From Hyphococcus sp. (lineage in GTDB: Bacteria; Pseudomonadota; Alphaproteobacteria; Caulobacterales; Parvularculaceae), in the NCBI GenBank assembly GCA_021604585.1, contig BQJG01000058.1, positions 1 through 20,405 on the forward strand: a stretch of 20,405 bases of DNA, given 5' to 3'. The notes under the pieces are model-generated. The model had not been told where the DNA came from and ran no database searches. It saw only the letters and a program-made list of their open reading frames with translations. Of the stretch, positions 1 to 7,494 are shown one piece after another; the first letter of the stretch is position 1, and every line of letters begins with the position of its first letter. The translations under genes were made by a program, and so were the position numbers.

Positions 1-1
1 G

Positions 2-307
2 CTTGGCTTCGCCGCACGTTTCGTCACCGGTTATCTTTACGACCCCATCGCCAGTCAGGGCGGCGCCCTGCAAGGCACCGGAGCCACGCACGCGTGGGTC
101 CAAGTTTTCCTGCCCGGCGCTGGCTGGATCGAGTTCGATCCGACCAACGGGCTCATTGCGTCGGGCAATCTGATCCGCACTGGCGTCGCGCGCACGCCGT
201 CGCAGGCCGTACCGCTCGAAGGCTCGTTCAGGGGCTCGAAAGACGCATTCGTCAGCATGGATGTGGACGTGCAAATTCTGGCGCTGGCCCCGACGCTACA
301 TAGCTAA
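2..307 (+). CDS. Transglutaminase-like family protein, C-terminal part (5' end outside window)
   Basis: Reading from base 2 to the TAA at 305-307 gives 101 residues of a protein whose start lies before the window. The segment GATHAWVQVFLPGAGWIEFD at visible residues 27-46 carries the His (THAW, residue 30) and Asp (FDPTNG, residue 46) of the Cys-His-Asp triad of bacterial transglutaminase-like (papain-fold) proteins. The Cys would lie upstream, outside the window. Members with this C-terminal form are often annotated as transglutaminase-like or putative cysteine proteases; the true substrate is unknown. The family is seen directly; protease versus transamidase activity cannot be decided. It converges on the RTX gene with 37 bases between the stops and no clear terminator hairpin. 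Confidence 0.85.
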   Translation, partial: LGFAARFVTGYLYDPIASQGGALQGTGATHAWVQVFLPGAGWIEFDPTNGLIASGNLIRTGVARTPSQAVPLEGSFRGSKDAFVSMDVDVQILALAPTLHS

Positions 308-344
308 GACACGCACACGGTTTTAGGATGCTGGCCGCACACCA

Positions 345-2813
345 TTAAGTGAATAAAAAATCATCGCTGTGAAGGTCGCCGGTGGCGACGCCGAGGAGGG
401 TGAGGCTTGCACCACCACCAAAATCGATAACCGTATCGGCGCCAACCTGGCTTGCCGCTGCGATTACTTCAGAGAACTCGTCAAGACCGGTTACGAAACC
501 GGAGAGGTCGATTACGTCATCTGTGGCCATGCCGGCGGTGAAATCAGAAATCACGTCCGCGCCTTCGCCCACGCCAAAGATGAAACGGTCATTCCCGGCG
601 CCTCCAACAAGGCTATCGTCGCCACTGCCGCCGATGAGCACGTCGTCGCCATTCTGGCCCTTGAGCGTATCACCTAGATTGCCGCCTTGAAGCGTATCGT
701 TGTCATCGCCACCTGTCAGGCTATCCTCGCCGGCGCCGCCGATGAGGAGATCGTTTCCGGCGCCGCCGATAACGGTGTCGTTTCCGTTGCCGCCATCCAC
801 CGTGTCAGCGCCCGCGCCGCCGGTGACAAAATCGTCGCCCGCACCGCCATAAACGGAATCGTCCCCGGCGCCGCCAATCCCGCGATCATTTCCGCCGCCG
901 GCGTCCAGTGTGTCATTGCCTTGCCCGCCAAAAACCTCATCGACTCCGATGCCGCCAAAGAGAAGGTCGTTTCCGTTCTGACCGCTCACACGGAAATCAT
1001 CGCGCGCGCCGCCATCCAGCGTGTCGTCTCCGTCGCCGCCGAAAAGCCGGTCGTCATCGAGTCCGCCTGAAAGAGAGTCGTTTCCTTCGCGGCCGATCAG
1101 CGTGTCCTTGCCGCCGCCTCCGTCGATCGTGTCGCTGCCGGCTTCACCGCGCAGTTCATCTGCACCGAGACCGCCGATGATCACGTCGTCATCGCCACCG
1201 CCAAAGATCAAGTCCGCCCCACCGCCGCCGTCAAGCGTGTCGTTGCCCGCATCGCCATAAAGCGTGTCGGCGCCGCCGCCACCTTCAAATCCGTTCGCGG
1301 CAATATCGCCGGCCAGCATATCGTCGTATTTTGAACCAATAAGGCTTTCGATTGATGTCAGGGCATCGCCTTGCGCATCCCCTCCGGACGCCAACGCATT
1401 CAAAAGATCTACAGAAACTGCAGCACCCGATCCGTCATAAGACGCTGTATCGTTCCCGCCGCCGCCATCCAGCGAATCCGCTCCGGCGCCGCCCCAGAAA
1501 ATATTGTCTGCATCGTCGCCATGGAGCGTATCGTCAAAATCAGAACCGATTAAATTTTCGATGCCGCTCAACAAATCGCCCGCTGCGTCGCCACCGCTCC
1601 CTGTCCCTGCCAACAGATCTATCACAACGGCGGCGCTTGAACGCGCATAGCTTGCTGTGTCGGTATCGTCTCCGCCTTCAAGCGTGTCAGCGCCAATCCC
1701 GCCGATAAGCGTGTCATCTCCCTCACCGCCATCAAGACTGTCATTGCCGCCGGCATCGGTCAGCGCGTCATTCCCCCCTCCGCCCATTAGGGTGTCATTG
1801 CCGGATTTGCCGGCAACAACTTCCCCTAAGGCCCCGCCTAGAAAAAGGTCGTCGTGCGCTCCCAAATTGATAGACCCCAAGATTACGCCGAGCGTGTTGT
1901 CAACATAATCTGCGCCAGCGCCTAAATCGATATCGCCGTCTATAATCCCCTCGTTATTGATTGTGTCCAAGGTTCCAATCATCCAAATGCGACCCTCAAT
2001 TACTCCGGTCGCAGTGTTGTTTATGGTCGATATCTGGTTAGCAGGGTTAAATGGTGCAAAGACAAGCGCGTTGTCAGCACGAATGACGCCGCTATTTTCA
2101 ACTTGGAACTGGGCTGTGGAATGTGCAGACACTGACCATACGCCGAATGCTCGTCCAGCCGTATGCGAGTCCACATCAATAATTCCGCTATTATTCAAAA
2201 CTAAGTCACCACCCAGGTGAACTAACACTCCCCCCGCCTCTGTGTATCCGCGAGCCCAAATTGTACCCGAATTGGTAAATCCATCGGTTCCATTGACAAA
2301 CGTAACCCCAACGGCGCTCCATTCACCGGACCAAGCCTCAATTGTACCGGCATTGATGTTTTCCGTATCGCCCGACCACGAGTGGCTAGAACGGCTAGCG
2401 TAACCTGCCGCGCCAAAACCGTTAGAAATCGCTTTGATCGTCCCATAATTTTTTAATAGCCCCCACGTAGCAACATATCCTCGCGCTGCTTCCGTTTTGG
2501 ACAAGGCAACAATATCGCCATTATTGATAACGATGTTTGAATTACTCCCGCCAAGAGCAGTCACATCATTTGTTGAGCTTTGTATCCAAAGAAGACCATC
2601 ATTGGTGATGTCGATGAGATTCGAAAACACAAAAAGAAAGCGTTCAGATTCGTTTGCAAAGTAAGTTTCGCCAGTCAAAATCTCGAAATTTCTGTCAATG
2701 TCGATCCTGGTGACTGCATCCACGTTGGGAATGGAACCAACATAGGGCAGCGGCGCCCAAGGCGTCTCGTCCGGCTCAAACATAAACTGCAACGCTGACG
2801 GAATTGCAAACAT
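345..2813 (-). CDS. Large RTX calcium-binding protein with N-terminal beta-helix-like repeats, type I secreted
   Basis: 822 residues with no N-terminal signal peptide. Residues about 95-295 hold eight spaced strand-turn motifs of the N-x-G-x-I type (NNGDI, NYGTI, NAGTI, NSGTI, NSGII, NSGVI, TATGVI, NEGII), as in autotransporter-like right-handed beta-helices. From about 334 to 746 there are roughly 39 RTX nonapeptide units (GGxGxDxLx), which bind Ca2+ and fold outside the cell. The tail (RFIFGVGEGADVISDF at about 743-758, ending DDFLFT) matches the serralysin-type C-terminal region used as the uncleaved signal for type I secretion. No protease, lipase or other catalytic motif was found, so adhesion or surface-layer roles are possible but unproven. 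No ABC exporter, membrane fusion protein or TolC gene lies nearby. A GGAG lies 11 bases before the ATG. The N-terminal coding part is AT-richer than the RTX part. Confidence 0.9.
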   Translation of the reverse strand: MFAIPSALQFMFEPDETPWAPLPYVGSIPNVDAVTRIDIDRNFEILTGETYFANESERFLFVFSNLIDITNDGLLWIQSSTNDVTALGGSNSNIVINNGDIVALSKTEAARGYVATWGLLKNYGTIKAISNGFGAAGYASRSSHSWSGDTENINAGTIEAWSGEWSAVGVTFVNGTDGFTNSGTIWARGYTEAGGVLVHLGGDLVLNNSGIIDVDSHTAGRAFGVWSVSAHSTAQFQVENSGVIRADNALVFAPFNPANQISTINNTATGVIEGRIWMIGTLDTINNEGIIDGDIDLGAGADYVDNTLGVILGSINLGAHDDLFLGGALGEVVAGKSGNDTLMGGGGNDALTDAGGNDSLDGGEGDDTLIGGIGADTLEGGDDTDTASYARSSAAVVIDLLAGTGSGGDAAGDLLSGIENLIGSDFDDTLHGDDADNIFWGGAGADSLDGGGGNDTASYDGSGAAVSVDLLNALASGGDAQGDALTSIESLIGSKYDDMLAGDIAANGFEGGGGADTLYGDAGNDTLDGGGGADLIFGGGDDDVIIGGLGADELRGEAGSDTIDGGGGKDTLIGREGNDSLSGGLDDDRLFGGDGDDTLDGGARDDFRVSGQNGNDLLFGGIGVDEVFGGQGNDTLDAGGGNDRGIGGAGDDSVYGGAGDDFVTGGAGADTVDGGNGNDTVIGGAGNDLLIGGAGEDSLTGGDDNDTLQGGNLGDTLKGQNGDDVLIGGSGDDSLVGGAGNDRFIFGVGEGADVISDFTAGMATDDVIDLSGFVTGLDEFSEVIAAASQVGADTVIDFGGGASLTLLGVATGDLHSDDFLFT

Positions 2814-3051
2814 GAGAAGTTTTACTCCAAACCGGAGTCTGTTCTAGGCAAGATTAATTGAACTGCAAATAGTAAATGCGATCCTTGTTTGTCCGCATGA
2901 ACGCGAGCGGCCCAAGGTTGTCGACGTGCAATTTATTTCGCGTTGCCCTCAGCAATCTCGCCGGGCTGGTTAACTCGAAAATACGGGCGCCGGGCACGCC
3001 CTAGGCGACAGGAGCGGCTCCGGCCACACCCCCCCCCTTCCAATTCCCGGC

Positions 3052-3066
3052 GTTCGCATTATGTTC
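3052..3066 (+). promoter_or_regulatory. LexA/SOS box (GTTC-N7-GTTC) before uvrB
   Basis: The sequence GTTCGCATTATGTTC is a perfect match to the direct-repeat LexA operator known from Alphaproteobacteria (GTTC, seven bases, GTTC). It ends 5 bases before the uvrB ATG at 3072, so LexA would block transcription initiation until DNA damage. The element is seen directly; LexA control is inferred from the known regulation of uvr genes in this class. Confidence 0.8.
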
Positions 3067-3071
3067 GCCCC

Positions 3072-5474
3072 ATGTCCTCAGAGTCCAACCCCAAGCACCG
3101 GGCCGGATACGACCCGAAGGCCAAGCGCCCAAAAGCGCAGCCGACAACCGCGGCGGAAGACATCACGCCCGGCGGATTCTCCGAGGCGATGGCCGCTTAC
3201 CACGACAAGGTGCAGCTTTCGGAATGGGTGCCGCACCGGCCCGAGCGGCCGGCGAAGTCGGGCAAGTCGCGGCCCCTGCGCGTGGTTTCCGATTACGAAC
3301 CGGCTGGCGATCAGGTCACCGCGATCCCGGAGCTGACCGCAGGCGTCCACGACGGCGACTGGGATCAGGTGCTGCTCGGCGCGACCGGCACCGGCAAGAC
3401 CTTCACCATGGCGAAAATCATCGAGGCGGCGCAGCGCCCGGCGCTCATTCTCGCGCCGAACAAGACGCTGGCGGCGCAGCTCTTTAACGAGTTCAAGGCG
3501 TTCTTCCCCGACAACGCGGTTGAATATTTCGTCTCCTATTACGACTATTACCAGCCCGAAGCCTACGTGCCGCGCACCGACACCTATATCGAAAAAGAAT
3601 CCTCGGTGAACGAACAGATCGACCGCATGCGCCACGCCGCGACGCGCGCGCTGCTTGAGCGCGAGGACGTGATCATCGTCGCGTCGGTTTCCTGCATTTA
3701 CGGCATCGGCTCTGTCGAGACCTATACCGCGATGACCTTCACCTTAAAGCTCGGTCAGGAACTCTCGCGCAAGAAGCTCCTCGCCGATCTCGTGGCCTTG
3801 CAATACAAGCGCAATGACAACGCCTTTGCGCGCGGCGCCTTTCGCGCCCGCGGCGACACGATCGAAATCTTCCCGGCGCACTATGAAGACCGCGCCTGGC
3901 GCGTTTCCATGTTCGGCGACGAGATCGAAGCCATCATGGAGTTCGACCCGCTGACGGGCCAAAAAACCGGCGACCTCGAAGAAGTCACGCTCTACGCCAA
4001 CTCGCACTATGTGACGCCGCGCCCGACGCTGAACCAGGCGATCAATGGCATCAAGAAAGAGCTGAACGAAACCCTGCCTTTCATGCGCGAGGAAGGCCGC
4101 CTGCTCGAAGCGCAACGCCTAGATCAGCGCGTCACCTTCGATCTCGAAATGATGGCGGCGACGGGCGCCTGCGCCGGCATCGAAAACTATTCGCGCTATC
4201 TCACCGGGCGCCAGCCGGGCGAGCCGCCGCCAACCTTGTTTGAATATCTGCCGGAAAACGCGCTGATCTTCTGCGATGAAAGCCACGTCACCGTGCCGCA
4301 GATCGGCGCGATGTTTCGCGGCGACTTCAACCGCAAAAAAACCCTCGCCGAATATGGTTTCCGCCTGCCCTCCTGCATGGACAACCGGCCCTTGAAATTC
4401 GAGGAATGGGAAAAGATGCGCCCGCAAACGGTGCATGTTTCCGCAACGCCCGGCGACTGGGAGCTGACCCGCACTGGCGGCGTCTTCACCGAACAGGTCA
4501 TTCGCCCGACGGGGCTCGTCGATCCGGTGGTCGAAGTGCGCCCCGTCACAGGCGACAAGACCAATCAGGTCGACGACGTTATTGCCGAATGCAAAACCAT
4601 CGCGAAAAAAGGCGGGCGCGTGCTGGTCACCACGCTGACCAAGCGCATGGCCGAAGACCTCACCGAATATATGCATGAACAGGGCGTGCGCGTGCGCTAC
4701 ATGCATTCCGACATCGACACGCTGGAGCGGATCGAGATCATCCGCGATTTGCGTCTCGGCGCCTTTGACGTGCTGGTGGGCATCAACCTGTTGCGCGAAG
4801 GGCTCGACATTCCTGAGTGCCAGCTTGTGGCGATCCTCGACGCCGACAAGGAAGGCTTCCTGCGCTCGGAAACCTCATTGATCCAGACCATCGGGCGCGC
4901 AGCCAGAAATGTCGACGGCCGGGTTATTCTCTATGCGGACAAGATCACCGGCTCCATGGAGCGGGCCATGGGCGAAACCGACCGCCGCCGCGAAAAACAA
5001 TTGGCGCATAATAAAGAACACGGCATCACGCCGGAATCGACCAAGGCGAAAATCGCCGAGATCGCGTCGAGCGATGATGAAGGTGCGAAAGCCGCCATGG
5101 GCCAGACCTTTGTGGGTCACAGAACTTACCGCCCGACTGGCAAACCGGGTGCGGCCGGCTTTGCCGACGAGCAGGCGGAATATGAAGGTCAAAAGGGAAG
5201 CCCCGGCCATAACCTCAAGGCCCACCTCGCTCATCTCGAAAAAGAAATGCGCGAGGCCGCCTCCAACCTCGAATTCGAAACCGCCGCGCGCCTGCGCGAT
5301 GAGATCAAACGCCTGCAGGAAGTCGAACTCGCCGTCGCCGACGACCCTATGGTCCGTCAGTATGAGGTGGAGAACCGCGTTGAGGCGAATTCAGAGGGAC
5401 GGATTAAGAAGTCAGAGGGCACGGTGAGTAATGTGCGGAGCAAGCCGCGGGGGAAGAAGGGGAAGCGGCGTTAG
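3072..5474 (+). CDS. uvrB: Excinuclease ABC subunit UvrB
   Basis: UvrB is the damage-verifying helicase-like subunit of nucleotide excision repair; it takes DNA from UvrA and recruits UvrC. The ATG at 3072 gives 800 residues, longer than the usual 660-730 because of an N-terminal extension of about 75 residues and a basic C-terminal tail. Visible motifs are Walker A GATGTGKT (103-110), the beta-hairpin YYDYYQPEAY (156-165), DESH (402-405), SATPGDWEL (457-465), LLREGLD (573-579) and QTIGRAAR (605-612). The UVR domain for UvrC binding lies at about 717-753. The frame is open back to 2943, but that extra stretch is low-complexity Arg/Pro-rich and would run through the SOS box. There is no Shine-Dalgarno before 3072, so the mRNA may be leaderless. 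The gene converges on the KAP gene with a 4-base overlap. Confidence 0.97.
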   Translation: MSSESNPKHRAGYDPKAKRPKAQPTTAAEDITPGGFSEAMAAYHDKVQLSEWVPHRPERPAKSGKSRPLRVVSDYEPAGDQVTAIPELTAGVHDGDWDQVLLGATGTGKTFTMAKIIEAAQRPALILAPNKTLAAQLFNEFKAFFPDNAVEYFVSYYDYYQPEAYVPRTDTYIEKESSVNEQIDRMRHAATRALLEREDVIIVASVSCIYGIGSVETYTAMTFTLKLGQELSRKKLLADLVALQYKRNDNAFARGAFRARGDTIEIFPAHYEDRAWRVSMFGDEIEAIMEFDPLTGQKTGDLEEVTLYANSHYVTPRPTLNQAINGIKKELNETLPFMREEGRLLEAQRLDQRVTFDLEMMAATGACAGIENYSRYLTGRQPGEPPPTLFEYLPENALIFCDESHVTVPQIGAMFRGDFNRKKTLAEYGFRLPSCMDNRPLKFEEWEKMRPQTVHVSATPGDWELTRTGGVFTEQVIRPTGLVDPVVEVRPVTGDKTNQVDDVIAECKTIAKKGGRVLVTTLTKRMAEDLTEYMHEQGVRVRYMHSDIDTLERIEIIRDLRLGAFDVLVGINLLREGLDIPECQLVAILDADKEGFLRSETSLIQTIGRAARNVDGRVILYADKITGSMERAMGETDRRREKQLAHNKEHGITPESTKAKIAEIASSDDEGAKAAMGQTFVGHRTYRPTGKPGAAGFADEQAEYEGQKGSPGHNLKAHLAHLEKEMREAASNLEFETAARLRDEIKRLQEVELAVADDPMVRQYEVENRVEANSEGRIKKSEGTVSNVRSKPRGKKGKRR

Positions 5475-6943
5475 TTGGTAAACTGCAGGGCGCTTGCAAT
5501 CATCTTCGGGTAATCGCGTAAAACAGAGTATGGTGGATTTTCCGACGAATACATTCCTCTAAATCGCATTTGAAATTCGTTTCTGAGCTGTTCAAGCACC
5601 CAATCTTCGGGACGCCCTTGGTTATCACCTAAATTCGGCAAGGGAACCTTTGAGCTTTGAATGTAAGCCGAAAGAAATTTACCCAAAAGGACATTTTCCG
5701 GCCTGCTGCGCTGCCGCTCTTGTTTATATAGAACTACGTCTTTATATTTCTTAAAAGACTCGGCACCCACCGTCGAGTTTTGCGACACTAAATACTCTAC
5801 CAGCGCGTCATCTTGCAGATGAAACCCGATTGTCAAAGCGAGAAAATATAACATCTGCATACCGACTTCATCGCTCCATATTCTCAATGCCGAATCTAAA
5901 ATTGAAAAACATTGTTCAATGTCTCTAGGAGTGAGATTATTAGCATCAGCGAAAAGCTTAAAAATATATTCTGGCGTAGTGTTTCTCGGGAGAATTAGTT
6001 TGCTTCGATTTTCTCCCAGCGTGGAAAATAGGAAATCAATCAAAGCTGTGCGATCCGCTTCAGGAAACTCGTATCGCTTGTTAAAAAACCGCCTCAAGTA
6101 TGCCTTACTATCAAATCCCCCACCATATACGGCGCAGATTGAGTGTTGCAATTGGCGACTATCCGTAGCAATTATAAAAACAGTATTTTGTATGCCGAAC
6201 AAATGCTTCACACGCTCTAATAGTTCAATAGCAAAAAGGGGCCTGCATCGATCCAACTCATCAATTAAAATATACATAGGCAACTTTGTTGGCGTCGTAT
6301 CCGATATCTTGCTTATTAAGCTGCTAAACGTTTGCTTAAACACCTCTATTGTTTCCGACTCCCGCGCATGCTCAAGAAGTAATTTATCCATGTAACCACT
6401 AAGCTGCTCGTCGGAAACTTGTTGCAACTCTTTCGAAACTTCGGAGTTAGTTTCCGTAATCACACTTGAGGCAACATCACCTCCTTGCATTATCTCATTG
6501 ATTTCTTCTAAACCCTCGCCAATAAATTTCTTAATTGCTGTCTTTGTCAGACCTTTAGCGACCGCCCCCAAAATACGAAATCCCGCTGCGCTCAACTTTT
6601 CGATGCTCTTGCCAATTTCCGCATCCCCACCTGCTTTCGATGCAAGTACGCCTTTAATGGCTGACATAACCATAATTAACGGGTCTTCGACATGGTCATT
6701 CTTCCATGCATCAATTAGGACGCACGGATGCTGCAAACAGTCTAGTTGCTTTTGAAGCCGCGTTAAAAAGTAAGTTTTTCCTTCTCCCCAACCTGCATCT
6801 AAATTTAGAACATACCCATCTTCATTATTTGAGACTGGCCTGTTTTGTAAAAACTTGTAGAGCAAATCGGCTTGCTGTCGGCGACCTAGAAGTTCCCCTT
6901 GCCAAATTTCATTTAGTTTTTCGTCGATATCTGCGTCGTTCAT
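5471..6943 (-). CDS. KAP-family P-loop NTPase
   Basis: 490 residues. Walker A is GWGEGKT (51-57) and Walker B is YILIDELDRC (224-233). Further KAP signatures are IDAWKND (78-84), FIIATDSRQL (256-265) and the segment around YLRRFFNKRYEFP (282-294). KAP NTPases belong to the STAND/AAA-like P-loop proteins; F-plasmid PifA, which excludes phage T7, is a known member. Many KAP proteins carry two membrane helices between Walker A and B; here that region (about 95-215) has only a weakly hydrophobic stretch, so the protein looks cytosolic. Its base composition is unlike its neighbours: two hand-counted 60-base lines (5941-6000, 6181-6240) contain 22 and 23 G+C, against 37 for 3781-3840 in uvrB. This suggests horizontal transfer. 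SD is weak (AGAG 7 bases before ATG). Family is confident; a defence role is inference. Confidence 0.88.
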   Translation of the reverse strand: MNDADIDEKLNEIWQGELLGRRQQADLLYKFLQNRPVSNNEDGYVLNLDAGWGEGKTYFLTRLQKQLDCLQHPCVLIDAWKNDHVEDPLIMVMSAIKGVLASKAGGDAEIGKSIEKLSAAGFRILGAVAKGLTKTAIKKFIGEGLEEINEIMQGGDVASSVITETNSEVSKELQQVSDEQLSGYMDKLLLEHARESETIEVFKQTFSSLISKISDTTPTKLPMYILIDELDRCRPLFAIELLERVKHLFGIQNTVFIIATDSRQLQHSICAVYGGGFDSKAYLRRFFNKRYEFPEADRTALIDFLFSTLGENRSKLILPRNTTPEYIFKLFADANNLTPRDIEQCFSILDSALRIWSDEVGMQMLYFLALTIGFHLQDDALVEYLVSQNSTVGAESFKKYKDVVLYKQERQRSRPENVLLGKFLSAYIQSSKVPLPNLGDNQGRPEDWVLEQLRNEFQMRFRGMYSSENPPYSVLRDYPKMIASALQFTN

Positions 6944-7124
6944 TTCGATTCTCTATCTACGTTCAGTACAGAATTGGATGATTCGTGTATTTTGAGAGAA
7001 GCTATGCGGAATCTAAACATATGCCCAAAAATGCAAGTGAACGTGCGCTGAAATCGTAATCTTTACTGCAATCGCAAACCAATTGTAGAAATGTTTCCAG
7101 CGTGAGCCAACACCCGCCTATTGG

Positions 7125-7146
7125 ATCCCGGGTCGGAGCCCGGGAT
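7125..7146. repeat. Short intergenic palindrome (8-bp stem)
   Basis: ATCCCGGG (7125-7132) pairs perfectly with CCCGGGAT (7139-7146) around a 6-base loop. The surrounding form (TGGATCCCGGG...CCCGGGATGAC) resembles a short palindrome dispersed between genes in many alphaproteobacterial genomes. It marks the change from AT-rich to GC-rich DNA. Confidence 0.65.
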
Positions 7147-7187
7147 GACCGGTGGAGGGATTAGCGCCTCATTTCAACGCGCGCCCC

Positions 7188-7275
7188 CTTCCCCCATTTA
7201 TGGGGGAAGTACCGGCCCCGGCCGCGAACGCGGCCAGTTTATGGTTTGCGCGCCTTCGCGCGCGGGGGATGGGGG
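7188..7275 (+). repeat. Palindromic intergenic repeat, copy 1 (forward)
   Basis: It begins with a 10-bp perfect hairpin, CTTCCCCCAT/ATGGGGGAAG (7188-7197 and 7200-7209). After TACCGGCC comes a second hairpin, GGCCGCG/CGCGGCC (7220-7226 and 7229-7235), then a G-rich tail, GGATGGGGG (7267-7275). Its layout mirrors that of copy 2 on the opposite strand. Confidence 0.6.
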
Positions 7276-7298
7276 TTTGTCGACATCGAGCAAAAGAA

Positions 7299-7350
7299 CC
7301 CCCTCCGTCTCGGCCTGCGGCCTCGACACCTCCCCCGTAAACGGGGGAGG
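7299..7350 (-). repeat. Palindromic intergenic repeat, copy 2 (reverse)
   Basis: Read on the minus strand it starts with a 10-bp hairpin, CCTCCCCCGT/ACGGGGGAGG (arms 7329-7338 and 7341-7350, 2-base loop). It continues with TGTCGAGGCC and ends in the tail GGAGGGGG. The hairpin, a T-x-x-CG/GCC segment and a G-rich tail follow the same order as copy 1. The two copies thus face each other across about 23 bases. Confidence 0.6.
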
Positions 7351-7481
7351 AAAATCGCGGCGCAAAGTATCTGTGCAATCAACGCACAAGTGGCCCTATT
7401 TTCGCCAGTTAAGTGAGTTCCTCGCTCCTCCTCTCTCTTCGTGTTAACCTTCCCCCATGGCGATTCACGCCAGAAAAATCC

Positions 7482-7486
7482 GGGAG
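7482..7486 (+). promoter_or_regulatory. Ribosome binding site of the NTF2-like gene
   Basis: GGGAG lies 8 bases before the ATG at 7495. This decides for that start over an ATG-less extension back to 7441 (GTG), which would put a non-hydrophobic leader in front of the signal peptide. Confidence 0.7.
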
Positions 7487-7494
7487 AAACAATC

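Larger units (their letters stand above)
6944..7494. other. Gene-free interval of about 550 bases
   Basis: 6944 to about 7110 is AT-rich like the KAP gene and must hold that gene's promoter, though no convincing -35/-10 pair was found. 7120 to about 7352 is GC-rich and made largely of hairpin-forming repeats (listed separately). 7353-7494 should contain the promoter of the NTF2-like gene. Short frames on both strands here show no family resemblance and run through the palindromes, so they are not called. Confidence 0.7.

Noticed and set aside
369..1908. Several open frames on the plus strand opposite the RTX gene
   Set aside because: They follow from the repeated GGxGxD codons read in antisense; they are low-complexity Ala/Val- or Ser/Pro-rich with no family resemblance.
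2943..3071. 43-residue upstream extension of uvrB
   Set aside because: Arg/Pro-rich, passes through the C9 tract and SOS box, no ribosome binding site, and lies before the UvrB-like start.
3078..3635. Antisense frame of 185 residues within uvrB
   Set aside because: Shadow of uvrB codons; composition and neighbours give no support.
5471..7110. Integrated phage or integron-type island
   Set aside because: No integrase, transposase, tRNA gene or flanking direct repeats were found around the KAP gene.
7125..7350. CRISPR-like array
   Set aside because: The repeats are palindromes of different sequence, in opposite orientation, without regular spacers or cas genes.
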